A stretch of DNA of 64,000 nucleotides from DASXMT01 sp963803065 (GTDB lineage: Bacteria > Actinomycetota > Acidimicrobiia > Acidimicrobiales > RAAP-2). Below are positions 7,237 through 18,045 of this stretch, piece after piece. The notes under the pieces were generated by a model. That model did not search any database and was not told the origin of the DNA. It saw only the letters and a list, made by a program, of their open reading frames with translations. Each line of letters begins with the position of its first letter. Within the stretch, counting starts at the first letter, position 1. The position numbers were made by a program, and so were the translations under genes. The DNA lies in contig CAWDKW010000005.1 of NCBI GenBank assembly GCA_963803065.1, positions 243,798 through 307,797 on the forward strand. Direction: 5' to 3'.

Positions 7237-10200
7237 GTGATGGCCGGCCCCAATGGAACAGACGAGACCGAAGGCTCGCGCACCAGCCCCACGAGCGAAA
7301 CCGTGAGTGGAAGCGGCGCCTTCGGGCCCAACGCCTGGTTGGTCGAGGACATGTACGACCGGTTCCGGGCCGACCCCACCTCGGTCTCGGATTCGTGGCG
7401 GGAGTTCTTCTCCGACTACAGGCCGGTCACCGCCCCCGCTGCTTCGGGCGCACCCGCGGCGGCGTCGGCAGCAGGGACGACGGCCACCGCTGTGGCTCCG
7501 GCCCCGGATGCCCCGGGCCAAGCAGTACCGGCGGATGGCCCGGGCCAAGCGGCAAGCGGCGCAGCGGCCCCGGGCCAAGCGGCACCGGCCAGTGCTCCGG
7601 GCCAAGCGGCAAGCGGCGCCACGGCGCCGGCCCAGACGACCACGCCAGTGGACACGGCCCAGACGACCACGCCAGTGGACACGAGCCAGACGGTGGCCGG
7701 CGCAGCGGCCCCGGCCCCGAAGCCGGAGGCACCTCGACGGGATGGCGCCGCCACCGGAGGGGACACCTCTGAATCCCAGGGCTCCGAAGATCCGACCATC
7801 CCACTGCGCGGTGCCGCCGGGCGGATCGTGGTCAACATGGAGGCGTCGCTGGGCATGCCCACGGCCACCAGCGTCCGCACCGTGCCGGCGAAATTGCTCG
7901 AGGTCAACCGCACGATCGTCAACGATCAGCTGTCCCGCACCATGGGCGGCAAGGTCAGCTTCACCCACCTGATCGGCTATGCCGTGGTCAAGGGGCTCCA
8001 GGCCGTGCCCCAGATGAACGCGGCGTTCGTGGCCGACGCCGACGGGAAGGGCACCCCCGGTGTGGTCCGCCACAGCCGGGTCGGCCTCGGGCTGGCCGTG
8101 GACGTGGAGAAGCGGGACGGGCGGACCCTCCTCGTCCCTTGCATCCGCGACGCCGACACCCTCGACTTCCGGGGGTTCGTCGGTGCTTACGAGGACCTGG
8201 TGCGCAAGGTCCACACCAACAAGATCGCCCCGGACGACTTCGCCGGGACGACCGTCACCCTGACCAATCCCGGCACTCTCGGGACCGTGCAGTCGGTGCC
8301 CCGGCTCATGCCCGGCCAGGGCGTGATCGTCGGCGTGGGCGCCCTCGGGGTCCCGCCCGGCTTCGAGGCGGCCGACCCGCGTGCTCTGGCCGACCTGGGC
8401 GTCGGGAAGACGGTCACCCTCACGTCCACCTACGACCACCGGATCATCCAGGGGGCCGAGTCCGGCCTGTTCCTGGCCTATGTGGCCGAGTGCCTGCTCG
8501 GCCAGCACGACTTCTACGACGACGTCTTCGCCGCTCTCGAGGTCCCCTACGAGCCCGTCCGCTGGCATCGGGACTCCAACCACATCGACGGGACGGAGGG
8601 CAGTCACGACCGGCTGGTCAAGCAGGTCCACGTCCAGACCCTCATCAACATGTACCGGGTGCGGGGCCACCTCATCGCCCACCTCGACCCGCTCGACGCC
8701 GAGAAGCCCGAGCTCCACCGCGAGCTCGATCCGCTCAACTACGGGCTGACCATCTGGGACCTGCCCCGCGAGTACGTCACCGACGGACTGGCCGGCAAGT
8801 CGGTAGCCACCCTCGACGAGATCCTGCACACGCTGCGCGACGCCTACTGCCGCACGCTCGGGATCGAGTACATGCATATCCAGGACCTCGAGCAGAAGCG
8901 CTGGATCCAGCAGCACGTGGAAGGCGTCCCCGCCACCTTGTCCCCCGACGAGCAGCGTCACATCCTGGACCGGCTGAACGCAGCCGAGGTCTTCGAGCGC
9001 TTCCTCCACTCCCGCTACGTGGGCCAGAAGCGCTTCGGGCTCGAGGGCGCCGAGTCGGCCATCGTGCTGCTCGACACCATCCTGGAGGAGGCCGTGACCG
9101 AGGGCCTGGCCGAGTCGGTCATGGGCATGGCCCATCGCGGCCGGCTGAACGTGCTGGCCAATATCGTGGGCAAGTCCTACCAAGAGATCTTCGAGGAGTT
9201 CGAGGGAAACCTGGACCCCGACTCAGTCCAGGGCTCGGGCGACGTGAAGTACCACAAGGGGGCGTCGGGCACCTTCACGGCACGCTCGGGAGGCACCATC
9301 CCCGTCTCCATGTCGTCCAACCCCTCCCATCTGGAGGCGGTCGACCCGGTCGTGGTGGGCATGGCCCGGGCCAAGCAGGACGCGCTGAACAACCAGCAGG
9401 ATGGACGCAACCACGAGCCGGTCGCGCTGAACCACGAGCCGGACGTGCTGGACAACCAGCGGGGCGCGCTGAACAACCAGCACGGACGCGCTGAACACCA
9501 AGCACGATGCCCTGGACAACACGGGGGGCGACCGCCCCCGCTCGCCGTTCCCGGTGCTGCCCATCCTGTTGCACGGGGATGCCGCGTTCGCCGGCCAAGG
9601 CGTGGTGGCCGAGACCCTCAACCTGTCCCAGCTGGCCGGCTACCGCACCGGCGGGACCGTGCACATCGTCATCAACAACCAGCTGGGCTTCACCACCGCC
9701 CCCGAAGCGGCCCGCAGCTCGGTGTACCCGACCGACGTGGCCAAGATGGTCCAGGCCCCGATCTTCCATGTGAACGGCGACGACCCCGAAGCCTGCGTGC
9801 GGGCGGCCCGGCTGGCCTTCGGCTTCCGTCAGGCCTTCCACAAGGACGTGGTCATCGACATGGTCTGCTATCGGCGCCACGGCCACAACGAGGGTGACGA
9901 CCCGAGCTACACCCAGCCGCTGATGTACGCCCTGATCGAGGCAAAGCGCTCCGTCCGCAAGCTCTACACCGAATCGCTGGTCCGTCGCGGCGATATCACC
10001 CTGGACGAGGCGGAGCATGCCCTCGACGACTTCTCGGCCCGCTTGCAGGCCGCGCTGGACGAGACGCGGGCGGCGGCCGAGACGGGGACGGAAGAGCAGC
10101 CGAGGCTGCCCACGTTCATCCAGCCGGACATCCAGATCCCCTCGGTGGAGACCGGTATCGAGACGCCCGTGGTCATGGAACTGGCCCAGGCCGTACGCTC

Positions 10201-11443
10201 CGTGCCCGAGGGATTCGTCATCCACCCCAAGCTGGCCCGCCAGTTCGAGCAGCGGGACAAGGTCGTCGCCGACGGCGAGATCGACTGGGCCCTGGGCGAG
10301 TCCCTCGCCCTCGGCTCCCTCCTCCTCGAGGGGACCAACGTCCGTCTGACCGGTCAGGACACCCGGCGCGGTACCTTCTCGCAGCGCCACGCCGTGCTGG
10401 TCGACCACGCCACCGGGGCCGAATGGGTGCCGCTGGCCGAGCTCGGCCGGGGTCAAGGCGGTCAGGGTGGTCAGGGCAGTCAGAGCGGTCAGAGCGGTCG
10501 GTTGGGTAACGGCGGTCGGAGCGGTCAGAGCGGTCAGAGCGGTCAGGGCGGTCGGTTGGGTAACGGCGGTCGGAGCGGTCGGTTGACCATCCGGGACTCG
10601 CTGCTGTCCGAGTACGCCGCAGTCGGCTTCGAGTACGGATACTCGGTCGAGGCCCAGGACGACCTGGTGGCCTGGGAAGCCCAATTCGGCGACTTCTGGA
10701 ACGGCGCCGAGATCATCGTCGACAACTTTCTCGTCGCCGCCGAGGACAAGTGGGGCCAGCACTCCGGGTTGGTCCTCCTCCTGCCCCACGGGTACGAGGG
10801 CCAGGGTCCCGAGCACTCCTCGGCCCGGATCGAGCGCTTCCTCACCTTGTGTGCCCGCGGCAACCTCCGGGTAACCGAACCGACCACGGCGGCCCAGTAC
10901 TTCCACCTGCTCCGGGCCCAGGTCAGGACCCCGGTTCGCAAGCCTTTGGTGGTGTTCACGCCCAAGTCCCTCCTCCGGGCCCGCGCCGCCCGGTCGCCCA
11001 TCCAGGACTTCACCACCGGCTCCTTCGCCGAGGTCCTCGACGACCCGGCCGCTGCCCAGGAGGGATTCGACCCCGAGCGGGTGGAGCGGGTCGTGCTCTG
11101 CACGGGCAAGGTGGCCTACGACGCGCTGGCCCGGCGGAACGAGCTCGGGGAGGCCGGGGCCTCGGTGGCCGTCGCCCGGGTGGAGCAGCTCTACCCGTGG
11201 CCCGCCGACCAGATCACCGACCTCTTGGACCGCTACTCGAACGCCCGGGAGGTGGTCTGGTTGCAGGAGGAGCCCGAGAACATGGGCGCCTGGGGATTCG
11301 TCCACATGCGCCTCCACGCCCTGCTCCGGGAGAGCCACGCCCTCCGCCACGTGAGTCGGGCCGAGTCGGCCAGCCCGGCATCGGGGAGTGCGGCCCTGCA
11401 CCACCTGGAACAGGAAGATCTCCTCACCCGCGCCATCGGCTGA
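7237..11443 (+). CDS. kgd: 2-oxoglutarate dehydrogenase E1 / decarboxylase with fused E2-like domain (one frame break)
   Basis: The thiamine-dependent enzyme that decarboxylates 2-oxoglutarate in the TCA cycle, in the actinobacterial one-chain form: an N-terminal helix (NAWLVEDMYDRFRADP), an Ala/Pro/Gln linker with repeats, a lipoyl-independent E2-like acyltransferase core (roughly residues 190-430, with STYDHRIIQGAESG), then the E1 part with MAHRGRLNVLANIVGKS, HLEAVDPVV, HGDAAFAGQG, IVINNQLGFTT, HVNGDDPEA and RRHGHNEGD. The gene is split: a likely extra G at about 9484 inside a repeat changes frame, and removing it gives exactly 1402 codons. There are two low-complexity inserts, about 40 residues after MARAKQ and about 45 Gly/Gln/Ser residues near 10447-10590. 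Start: GTG 7237, or the adjacent ATG 7240. Confidence 0.9.
9379..9520 (+). repeat. Degenerate tandem repeats in kgd
   Basis: Degenerate units built on GACGCGCTGAACAACCAGCAG and related forms encode ALNNQQ/ALNHEP-type peptides. They interrupt the E1 domain between ARAKQ and the HGDAAFAGQG strand. The apparent +1 frame break of the gene lies inside (about 9484). Confidence 0.75.
10447..10590 (+). repeat. 9-nt Gly/Gln/Ser repeats in kgd
   Basis: GGTCAGGGC/GGTCAGAGC nonamers repeat many times, with a longer block (GGTCGGTTGGGTAACGGC) occurring twice. They encode GQG/GQS/GRLGNGGRS peptides in the C-terminal half of the dehydrogenase. Confidence 0.85.
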
Positions 11444-11573
11444 GGAACGGAGGGTCGTTGCCAGGGGGTCGGTCGGCGGCTGCCCGGGCATGGAGCACAG
11501 CGGCCGGAGGGGCGCCGAGAGTGGCCACGGATCGCCGTCGAGCCTGATCCCAGGTGCTTGACTAGGGCCGATC

Positions 11574-13086
11574 ATGCCCAACGACCCAGCCCCGAACCGA
11601 CGAATCGTCGTCGACGGATCCAATCTCGCCACCGAGGGCCGCTCCATGCCCAGCCTGGCCCAGCTCGAGGAGGCCATCTCGGCCTTTCTCGAGGAGTTCC
11701 CCGGTTTCCGAAACGCCGACGTGATCGTGGTGGTTGACGCCACGTTCGGCCACCGGATCGACGAATCCGAGCGGGCAACCTTCGAGGACGCACTGGCCCA
11801 TGGCGAGCTGGTGACGCCTCCAGCCGGAGCGATCGGTCGGGGCGATGCGTTCATCTTGCGCATTGCCGAAAAAGCAGGCGCGCTGGTCCTGTCCAACGAC
11901 TCGTTCCAGGAGTTCCATGTTGAGCGCCCGTGGTTGTTCGAGCCCGGGCGCCTGATCGGCGGCAAGCCCATTCCAGGCGTGGGCTGGATCTTCACCCCTC
12001 GCACGCCGGTCCGGGGCGCGGTGAGCCGGGCCACGACCAGCCGGGCCAAGAAGGCTGCCGCCGCAGACGGCGAGGGGACGGCGAGCCCTTCAGGCCGATC
12101 GGGGCGGGCCGCGGCCGGGGCTGGCGGTGCGACCAAGGCTGGTGCCGGTGCGACAAAGGCCGGGGCGGCCAAGGCCCCGGCGGGCACGGCGGGTGACGTC
12201 ACGGGTGCCTCGACCAAGGTCGGCGCGGCCACGAAGAAGTCGGGTAGCCGACGGTCGACGACCGACGACGTAGCGGGGAATGACGCATCGGACGACTCAG
12301 ACGCATCGGTCGACTCAATCGACGGGAGCAGGAAAGGGGTCATAAAAGCCGCCGGGAGGGCCAAGAAAGCGGTCACTGTTGGGAAGGCCGGTGCCGGCAA
12401 GGGCGCGACAAAGGCGGCCAAAGGGACGGCCACGTCAGCGGTTGCGGCCAAGTCAGCGGCTCCGGCCAAGGGGTTAGCCAAAGCCAAGGGGTTAGCCAAA
12501 GCCAAGGGGGCGGCAACGGCCAAAGGTGCGGCCAAGGGGGCGGCCAAGGCGGCGGCCAAAGGGGCGGCCAAGGGGGCGGCCAAAGGGGCCGGCCAAGGGG
12601 GCGGCCAAGGGTCCGACCACGGGGGCGGCCACGGCAAAATCATCTGCCGCCAAGGTGGGAGGCGTCTCCAAGGTCTCGCGCGGCGCGATTCGCGATGCTG
12701 GCGAGCAGATGGGCGGGGCTGGGGAACGACCGGGGCGTCGGGCCAAGAAGACGGCGGCTCGGGCCGAGATGGCCCAGTCGGGTGTGCCAGGGGAAGCTCC
12801 CGGCCCGGCCCTCAATGAGCCGATGACGTTCCTGACGTTCGTAGCCAACCATCCGATCGGAAGCATGTTCAAGGGCACGGTCTCGTCGTTCACCTCACAC
12901 GGCGCCCACATCGACATCGACGGGATGAAGGCTCATATCCCGTTGTCCCGACTGGGCAATCCGGCTCCGAACAAGGCCAGAGACGTGCTCTCCAAGGGTG
13001 AGACCCGAGACTTCGTCCTGGTATCCCTGGATGCACCGCGTCGGCGCGCCGAAGTGGCGCTTCCCGAGTTCGCCCCCGACACCTGA
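11574..13086 (+). CDS. NYN-domain ribonuclease-like protein with histone H1-like linker and S1 RNA-binding domain (one frame break)
   Basis: Three parts are visible. Residues 1-145 form a NYN/PIN-type nuclease fold with acidic residues in IVVDGSNLA, VVVDATFGH and LVLSNDSF. The next 200 or more residues are Ala/Lys/Gly/Thr repeats (AAKGAAKG type) resembling eukaryotic H1 or HU-type tails. The last 75 residues are an S1-like OB fold (FKGTVSSFTSHGAHIDIDG to RRAEVALPEF). This suggests a nuclease tethered to RNA or ribosomes, by inference. The frame changes by +1 in the G-rich repeats near 12580-12610; deleting one base gives 504 codons exactly. Without the correction the protein loses its S1 domain. 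It stands alone, 130 bases after kgd. Confidence 0.7.
12400..12640 (+). repeat. Ala/Lys/Gly-coding low-complexity array
   Basis: Short units such as GGGGCGGCCAAG and GCCAAGGGGTTAGCCAAA recur. They encode the H1-like linker of the NYN-S1 protein and contain its frame break. Confidence 0.8.
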
Positions 13087-13149
13087 GCTGAGAGTGAGCT
13101 TCGAAAGTCGATCGTCCGGTTGGATTGGCCGTGCATCTTTAGACGCATG

Positions 13150-13225
13150 TGAACGCATCGTGAGACCGCATCGTGAGACCGCATCGTGAAACGCATCTTG
13201 AGACCGCATCGTGAGACCGAAGTCG
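13150..13225. repeat. 13-nt intergenic tandem repeats
   Basis: GCATCGTGAGACC-type 13-mers repeat about five times, with degenerate copies, in the 214-base gap between the NYN-S1 gene and the FabZ-like gene. The period is not a multiple of three and no gene covers it. Confidence 0.8.
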
Positions 13226-13300
13226 TGCCTCTGTCCGAGGTGACGCAGGCCACGGATCCGGTCTTCTGACGGTTGGCGTGGGAGCAGCCGGCGACCTGTA

Positions 13301-13762
13301 GTGTCGCTTCTCGTGCGCGCCGAGGACTTCATTGCCCACCGGGACCCGTTCTTGTTCGTGACCCAGCTCGACGCGGTCGAGCCCGGCCAGTCAGCCCGGG
13401 GATCGTGGCAACTCACCGGCGACGAGGCATTCTTTGCCGGCCATTTCCCTGGTCGGCCGACGCTTCCAGGGGTGTTGATGGTCGAGGCACTGGCCCAGTT
13501 GGGCGGGGTGGCGGTACTGGCTGACGAGCGATTCGCCGGGAAACTCCCCCTGTTCGGTGGCATCGAGCGGGCGCGCTTTCGCCGGCAGGTCGTTCCCGGT
13601 GACCTGCTCGACCTCGAGGTGTTCCTCGGGCGCATGTCAGCGCGGGCAGGCAAGGGCTCGGGCCGGGCCACGGTGGGTGGCGAACTGGCCTGCGAGGCAG
13701 AGCTGCTATTCGTGCTGGTCGACGCGGAGCAGACAGCAGAGCGCCCCGGACAGCGTTCCTGA
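13301..13762 (+). CDS. FabZ/FabA-like 3-hydroxyacyl-ACP dehydratase family protein
   Basis: 153 residues of single hot-dog fold, from a GTG start. The N-terminal HRDPFLFVTQLDAV is followed by the catalytic signature AGHFPGRPTLPGVLMVEALAQ, which contains the active-site His and the Glu of the dehydratase family, and by GIERARFRRQVVPGD. It would remove water from 3-hydroxyacyl-ACP in fatty acid synthesis, or act as a related (de)hydratase. No other fatty acid genes adjoin it. It is followed 24 bases later by exonuclease III on the same strand, suggesting co-transcription. No repeats intrude. Confidence 0.85.
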   Translation: MSLLVRAEDFIAHRDPFLFVTQLDAVEPGQSARGSWQLTGDEAFFAGHFPGRPTLPGVLMVEALAQLGGVAVLADERFAGKLPLFGGIERARFRRQVVPGDLLDLEVFLGRMSARAGKGSGRATVGGELACEAELLFVLVDAEQTAERPGQRS

Positions 13763-13786
13763 GCAGGGGAAAGGATTCACTACGAC

Positions 13787-14560
13787 ATGCGCATCGCCAC
13801 GTGGAACGTGAACTCGTTGGGAGCACGCCTCGGCCGGGTCGAGGAGTGGATTGGGTACGCCCAGCCCGACATCCTGTGCATGCAAGAAACCAAGCAGGCC
13901 GACGCCGCCTTCCCCCACGGCGCCTTCGCTACTCTCGGGTACGAGACGGCCCACCACGGCGACGGCCGCTGGAACGGCGTCGGCATCGCCTCCAAGCTGG
14001 GCATCGAGGATGTGTCCGTGGGCTTCAACGACGAGACCGACTCCCAGGGGACCCGGCTCATTGCCGCGACGTGTGGGGGAGTGCGGGTCCACTCCGTCTA
14101 TGTCCCCAACGGACGGAGTCTCGACAGCGAGCACTATCCGGCCAAGCTCGAGTGGTTCGCTCGATTGCGGCGCCTCCTCGAGGAGACCTGTGATCCGGCT
14201 ATGCCAGTCACAGTGTGCGGCGACTTCAATGTCGCTCCTGAGGACCGTGATGTCTGGGACCCGACGAAGTTCGTGGGTGCCACCCACGTCAGCGAGCCAG
14301 AGCGCGCCGCCCTGGCCGAACTGCAGTCGTGGGGCCTGGTTGACGTCTTCCGTCAGCTCTACGACCAAGACGGACTTTTCACCTGGTGGGACTACCGGGC
14401 CGGCTCGTTCCACAAGCGCCAGGGGATGCGTATCGACCTGGTGCTGGTGACCAAGGTCCTGGCCGAGCGGGCCAACTTTGCGCTCATCGACCGAAACGCC
14501 CGGAAGGGGGACAAACCCTCCGACCACGCGCCGGTGCTGGTGGACGTGTCGATCGAGTGA
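13787..14560 (+). CDS. xth: Exodeoxyribonuclease III (AP endonuclease)
   Basis: 257 residues, the normal length for the family. All landmarks of the Mg-dependent exonuclease III/APE fold are present: the start MRIATWNVNSLGAR (Asn), ILCMQETKQ (catalytic Glu), SVYVPNGR (Tyr), VCGDFNVAPED (Asp and Asn), TWWDYRAG, and the terminal PSDHAPVLVD (Asp-His pair). It repairs abasic sites and degrades DNA from 3' ends. It follows the FabZ-like gene by 24 bases and is convergent with a hydrolase. The sequence is clean, with no insertions or frame breaks. Confidence 0.95.
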   Translation: MRIATWNVNSLGARLGRVEEWIGYAQPDILCMQETKQADAAFPHGAFATLGYETAHHGDGRWNGVGIASKLGIEDVSVGFNDETDSQGTRLIAATCGGVRVHSVYVPNGRSLDSEHYPAKLEWFARLRRLLEETCDPAMPVTVCGDFNVAPEDRDVWDPTKFVGATHVSEPERAALAELQSWGLVDVFRQLYDQDGLFTWWDYRAGSFHKRQGMRIDLVLVTKVLAERANFALIDRNARKGDKPSDHAPVLVDVSIE

Positions 14561-14581
14561 GGTCCCGCCCGCCGGCGCCCG

Positions 14582-15406
14582 TCAGGACTGGATGAACGCC
14601 AGCAGATCGGCGTTGATGGTGTCGGCCTGGGTGGTCGGCATCCCGTGCGGGAACCCGGTGTAGGTCTTCAGCGTCCCGTTCTGCACGAGCCGCGCGGACA
14701 GAGGGCCGGCGTCGGCGTAAGGGACGATCTGGTCGTCGTCTCCGTGCATCACCAATACGGGCACGGATATCTTCGTGAGGTCCTCGGTGAAGTCGGTCTG
14801 AGAGAAAGCAACGATGCCGTCGTATTGCGCCTTTGCTCCCCCCATCATCCCCTGCCGCCACCAGTTCTCGATGATCGCCTCCGAGGGTTCGATGCCAGGG
14901 CGGTTGAAGCCGTAGAAGGGCCCTGTCGGCAGGGCCCGGTAGAACTCCGACCGGTTCGCGGCCAACTGGGCCTGCAGATCGTCGAACACGCTCTTCGGTA
15001 GGCCGCCAGGGTTGGCGTCGGTTTGCACCATCAGCGGCGGTACTGCACTGATGAGCACGGCCTTCGCCACGCGGCTCTCGCCGTGCCGGGCGATGTAGTG
15101 GGTGACCTCGCCTCCACCGGTCGAGTGGCCGACATGGACGGCGTCGTGGAGATCGAGATGCGCGGTCAGCGCAGCCAGGTCATCCGCGTAGTGGTCCATG
15201 TCATGACCATCGCTCGTCTGCGTGGACCGGCCGTGGCCACGTCGGTCGTGGGCGACGACCCGGTAGCCATGGTGAAGAAAGAAGAGCATCTGGGTGTCCC
15301 AATCGTCAGCCGAAAGCGGCCAGCCGTGACTGAACACGACCGCTTGGCCCGACCCCCAGTCCTTGAAGAAGATCTGCGTACCGTCGGTAGTGGTGATCGT
15401 GCCCAT
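14582..15406 (-). CDS. Alpha/beta hydrolase, non-heme chloroperoxidase type
   Basis: 274 residues beginning MGTITTTDGTQIFFKDWGSG, the usual opening of the cofactor-free chloroperoxidase/esterase branch. It has the oxyanion loop FSHGWPLSADDWD, VAHDRRGHGRS, the nucleophile elbow VGHSTGGGEV (Ser), the catalytic Asp in VMHGDDDQIVP, and the C-terminal His in GFPHGMPTTQAD. In this family the His is normally within FPHGM, as here. The likely role is hydrolysis of small esters; perhydrolase activity is possible. It is single, with a repeat-bearing 235-base gap upstream. Confidence 0.88.
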   Translation of the reverse strand: MGTITTTDGTQIFFKDWGSGQAVVFSHGWPLSADDWDTQMLFFLHHGYRVVAHDRRGHGRSTQTSDGHDMDHYADDLAALTAHLDLHDAVHVGHSTGGGEVTHYIARHGESRVAKAVLISAVPPLMVQTDANPGGLPKSVFDDLQAQLAANRSEFYRALPTGPFYGFNRPGIEPSEAIIENWWRQGMMGGAKAQYDGIVAFSQTDFTEDLTKISVPVLVMHGDDDQIVPYADAGPLSARLVQNGTLKTYTGFPHGMPTTQADTINADLLAFIQS

Positions 15407-15551
15407 TCTCGGGCCTCCTCTCGCGAAATACCCAAAACGGCAATGCTCGCAAGGCGGAACCGAAAGCTGCAGGAAGCGACTCCGTTTCCCCCTGCCGAAT
15501 CCATGCTGCCAGTTTCTCGTGCCGAGCGCAGCTGGGAAGGCGGTCTACCTT

Positions 15552-15641
15552 GGTCTGCCGAAGAGCGCCGGCCTTGATCGACCCCAGAGGGTCTGCCGAA
15601 GAGCGGCGGCCTTGATCGACCCCAGAGGGTCGACCGAAGAG
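15552..15641. repeat. 38-nt intergenic tandem repeat
   Basis: Two full copies (15552-15589 and 15590-15627) and a partial third of a unit beginning GGTCTGCCGAAGAGCGCCGG and ending CCTTGATCGACCCCAGAG. They abut the 3' end of the helicase gene. The period is not a multiple of three. Confidence 0.9.
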
Positions 15642-17718
15642 TTACGTACCGAGGCCCGCCCGCAGCTGGGCGATGCGCTTGCTGGCGTCCATCCGGGCCG
15701 GTTGGCTCTCCATCGACCCGCAGGCCCTGGTGATGGCTCCGACCCAGATGGACGGCTCCCGGTTCGAGCGCCGCCCACTAGTGCTGCTCCGCCGGCTCTG
15801 GGCCCAGGTACAGCAGAGCTCGGACGAGGCTCGGGTCAGAGCGACGTAGAGGAGACGTCGTTCCTCATTCCACGCCTCGGTGGTGGCGGCGTGGGAGATG
15901 GGCACCAGCCCGTCCTCGAGCCCGATCACACATACCGATGTCCATTCCAGACCCTTGGCTCGATGGAACGTCGCCAGCTCGACCGCCTCACTCTCGTGCG
16001 TACGGTCGCGTCCCGATCGGGTGGTATGCCCCGCCGCCTCACGTGATGCCTGCTCGGCAGCCTGACCGGTCGCCGGCCCGACGGACTGCCCCGGTGCCGG
16101 TACCGGTACCGGTACCGGCACCTCTGCCTCGGGGCCGCGAGCCAGGCGAAAGGGGATGCGTGCCTGTCGCAGTGCGGTGGCCACCACCGCGAGCTGGTCG
16201 TTGGTCCGAGCCAGCACAGCCTGGTCGGACCACGGCCGGCCGCTTGCTGACCAGGCTTGGAGCGCGTCGACCACTCCCTGGGCCTCGGCTGTCTCGTCCC
16301 CGAATGCCCGGACGACGGGCACGGGGCCGTCGGGCCGCGTGGACCGCGGTGTGCCGCTGGCCGTAGCGCCCAAGGCGGCGACCGCAGCACCCACGACCTG
16401 TGGGCTCGATCGGTGGTTCTCGTCGAGATGGTGTACGACGATGTTCGGGATCAGTTGTGGCAGCCTGAGGATGAGAGTGGGGTCGGCGCCGTTCCAGCCG
16501 TAGATGGCTTGGTTGGGATCGCCGACCACGAAGAGGTCGGTCTTGTCGCCCAAGATGGTGCGAACCAGCCGGTACTGGGCCGGGTTCACGTCCTGGAACT
16601 CATCGACAGAGAGATGCCGGTATCGCCATCTGACTGCGTCGGCGAAGCGGGGATCCTGTTGGATCAGGTCGTGGGCCCGGAGCAGGACGTCGTCGAGGTC
16701 GATGAGGCCGCGTCGCCGCAGGGTCTCCTCGTAGGCCCGGTAGTGCCCGGCCATGACCTCGACGGCCTCGACCGACTCAACGCCACCGACGGACTCGACG
16801 CCACCGACCGACTCCGACGCCACCGACGCGACTCAACGCCACCGACCGACTCAACGCCACCGACCGACTCGATGGCCTCGACCGACTCCAATCGCTCGAC
16901 CGACGCCCCCGAACCATCGGGATCGCTTGGACCAATCGATCCGCCGGTCCCCCCGGCGAAGTCTCGCCCTGACCCGTTCAGCCGTCCCATGAGCCCGGCC
17001 ATTGACACACTCGAGCCACCGGCAGTGCCGCCCGGTGACCGGCCGGTTCCGATGGCACGCACCGCGTACTGGTCGGGCGAGAGGCAACGCGCCTTGGCCC
17101 AGGTGATCTCACTGTCGACCATCGAGGCCAGGGCCTGGTCGCCCACGAGGGTGTTGAGCAGCCGGTACCTGTTCGGGGCCAGTTGAGGGGGACGCTCGCC
17201 GGCGTCTGCCGCCCAACGGCGCAAGAGGGTCAGAGCCAGTTGATGAAGCGTCCCCGCCCGAACCCCGGACCCGGCCGACCGACGGGCAGTCGAGCCCAAG
17301 CCCGTATCGAGGCCCAAGCCCGTCTCGAGGTCAACCCCGTCGTCGATCGACGCCGCCCCGCCTACCTGGACCGGTGTCGACCAGCCTTGGGCTGTCTTCG
17401 TCGTCCGTGAAGCCTGGCCGGGGGCAGTCCGTGTAGCCCGGCCGGGGCAGTCCGTGAAGCCTGGCCAGGGGTAACGGTGGGAACGCCGAATGCCCGCAGC
17501 CTGACCCGGAGGTCCGCTGCGGCTTTCCGGGTGAAGGTGCACACAACAGAGTGGTCAGCGTCGGCCTCGCCGTCTCGGATCCGGCGTGCCACCCGCAAGG
17601 TGAGCACCCTGGTCTTGCCCGACCCGGCTCCGGCCAGTACGCATACCCCTTGAGCTGGCTCGTAGACCGCGGCGCGCTGCGATTCGGTCAGGGACTCGAG
17701 GGCGCGGTCGAGGTTCAT
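15642..17718 (-). CDS. UvrD/Rep-type (SF1A) DNA helicase (two frame breaks)
   Basis: Superfamily 1 helicase motifs run in order: CVLAGAGSGKT (Walker A), CTFTRKAAADL, RAGTLHQLAL, LSVDEFQDVN (Walker B), VVGDPNQAIYGWNGAD, HHLDENHRSS, VELATFHRAKGLEW, and RRLLYVALTRAS (motif VI). It unwinds DNA in repair, most like actinobacterial UvrD2, but without an HRDC tail. As read it is split into three frames, at about 17443 (one C short in a C run within a GQASRTAP repeat) and at about 16830 (in ESVGGV repeats). Restoring two bases gives exactly 693 codons. Repeats also intrude at VPVPVPVPAPG (about 16090). It is probably a functional gene in the organism. Confidence 0.8.
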
Positions 17719-18045
17719 TACCGCTCACCGAGCCCAGGGCGCCTGGCCCACCGCTTCCGCGCCCTCCACTGGCCCGAATCGCCTTCTGCTGGCCCGAATC
17801 GCCCTCCACTGGCCCCGGAGGCAGGCCACCAGGCCCGTCGCCCCACTGGCCCCGAGGCGCAGGCCACCAGGCCCGTCGCCCCACTGGCCGGGGGCCCGAG
17901 GCCCGACACCCGGGGCCCCGGCCGCCAGGGCTCTCGCCCCATTGGACGGGACACCCGACACCCGACCACCCAGCATCTGGAGCTGGTGCTTTGGACCTGA
18001 ACAGCGCTCGAAGTGCTCCACGTCGAGCGAGGCTATCGCTAGGGT
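17719..18045. other. Intergenic low-complexity region between divergent genes
   Basis: 327 bases between the helicase (minus) and an alpha/beta hydrolase (plus). It is filled with C/G-rich imperfect repeats (CACTGGCCC, AGGCCACCAGGCCCGTCGCC, CCCGACACCCG). It must hold promoters for both flanking genes, but I cannot pick one out by eye. Confidence 0.6.

Noticed and set aside
6412..12643. Very long antisense frames opposite kgd and the NYN-S1 gene (923 and 1122 codons)
   Set aside because: They mirror the codon pattern of the sense genes in high-GC DNA. Only the queC part (6412-7149) has a real protein signature; the rest is Pro/Ala/Arg-rich shadow.
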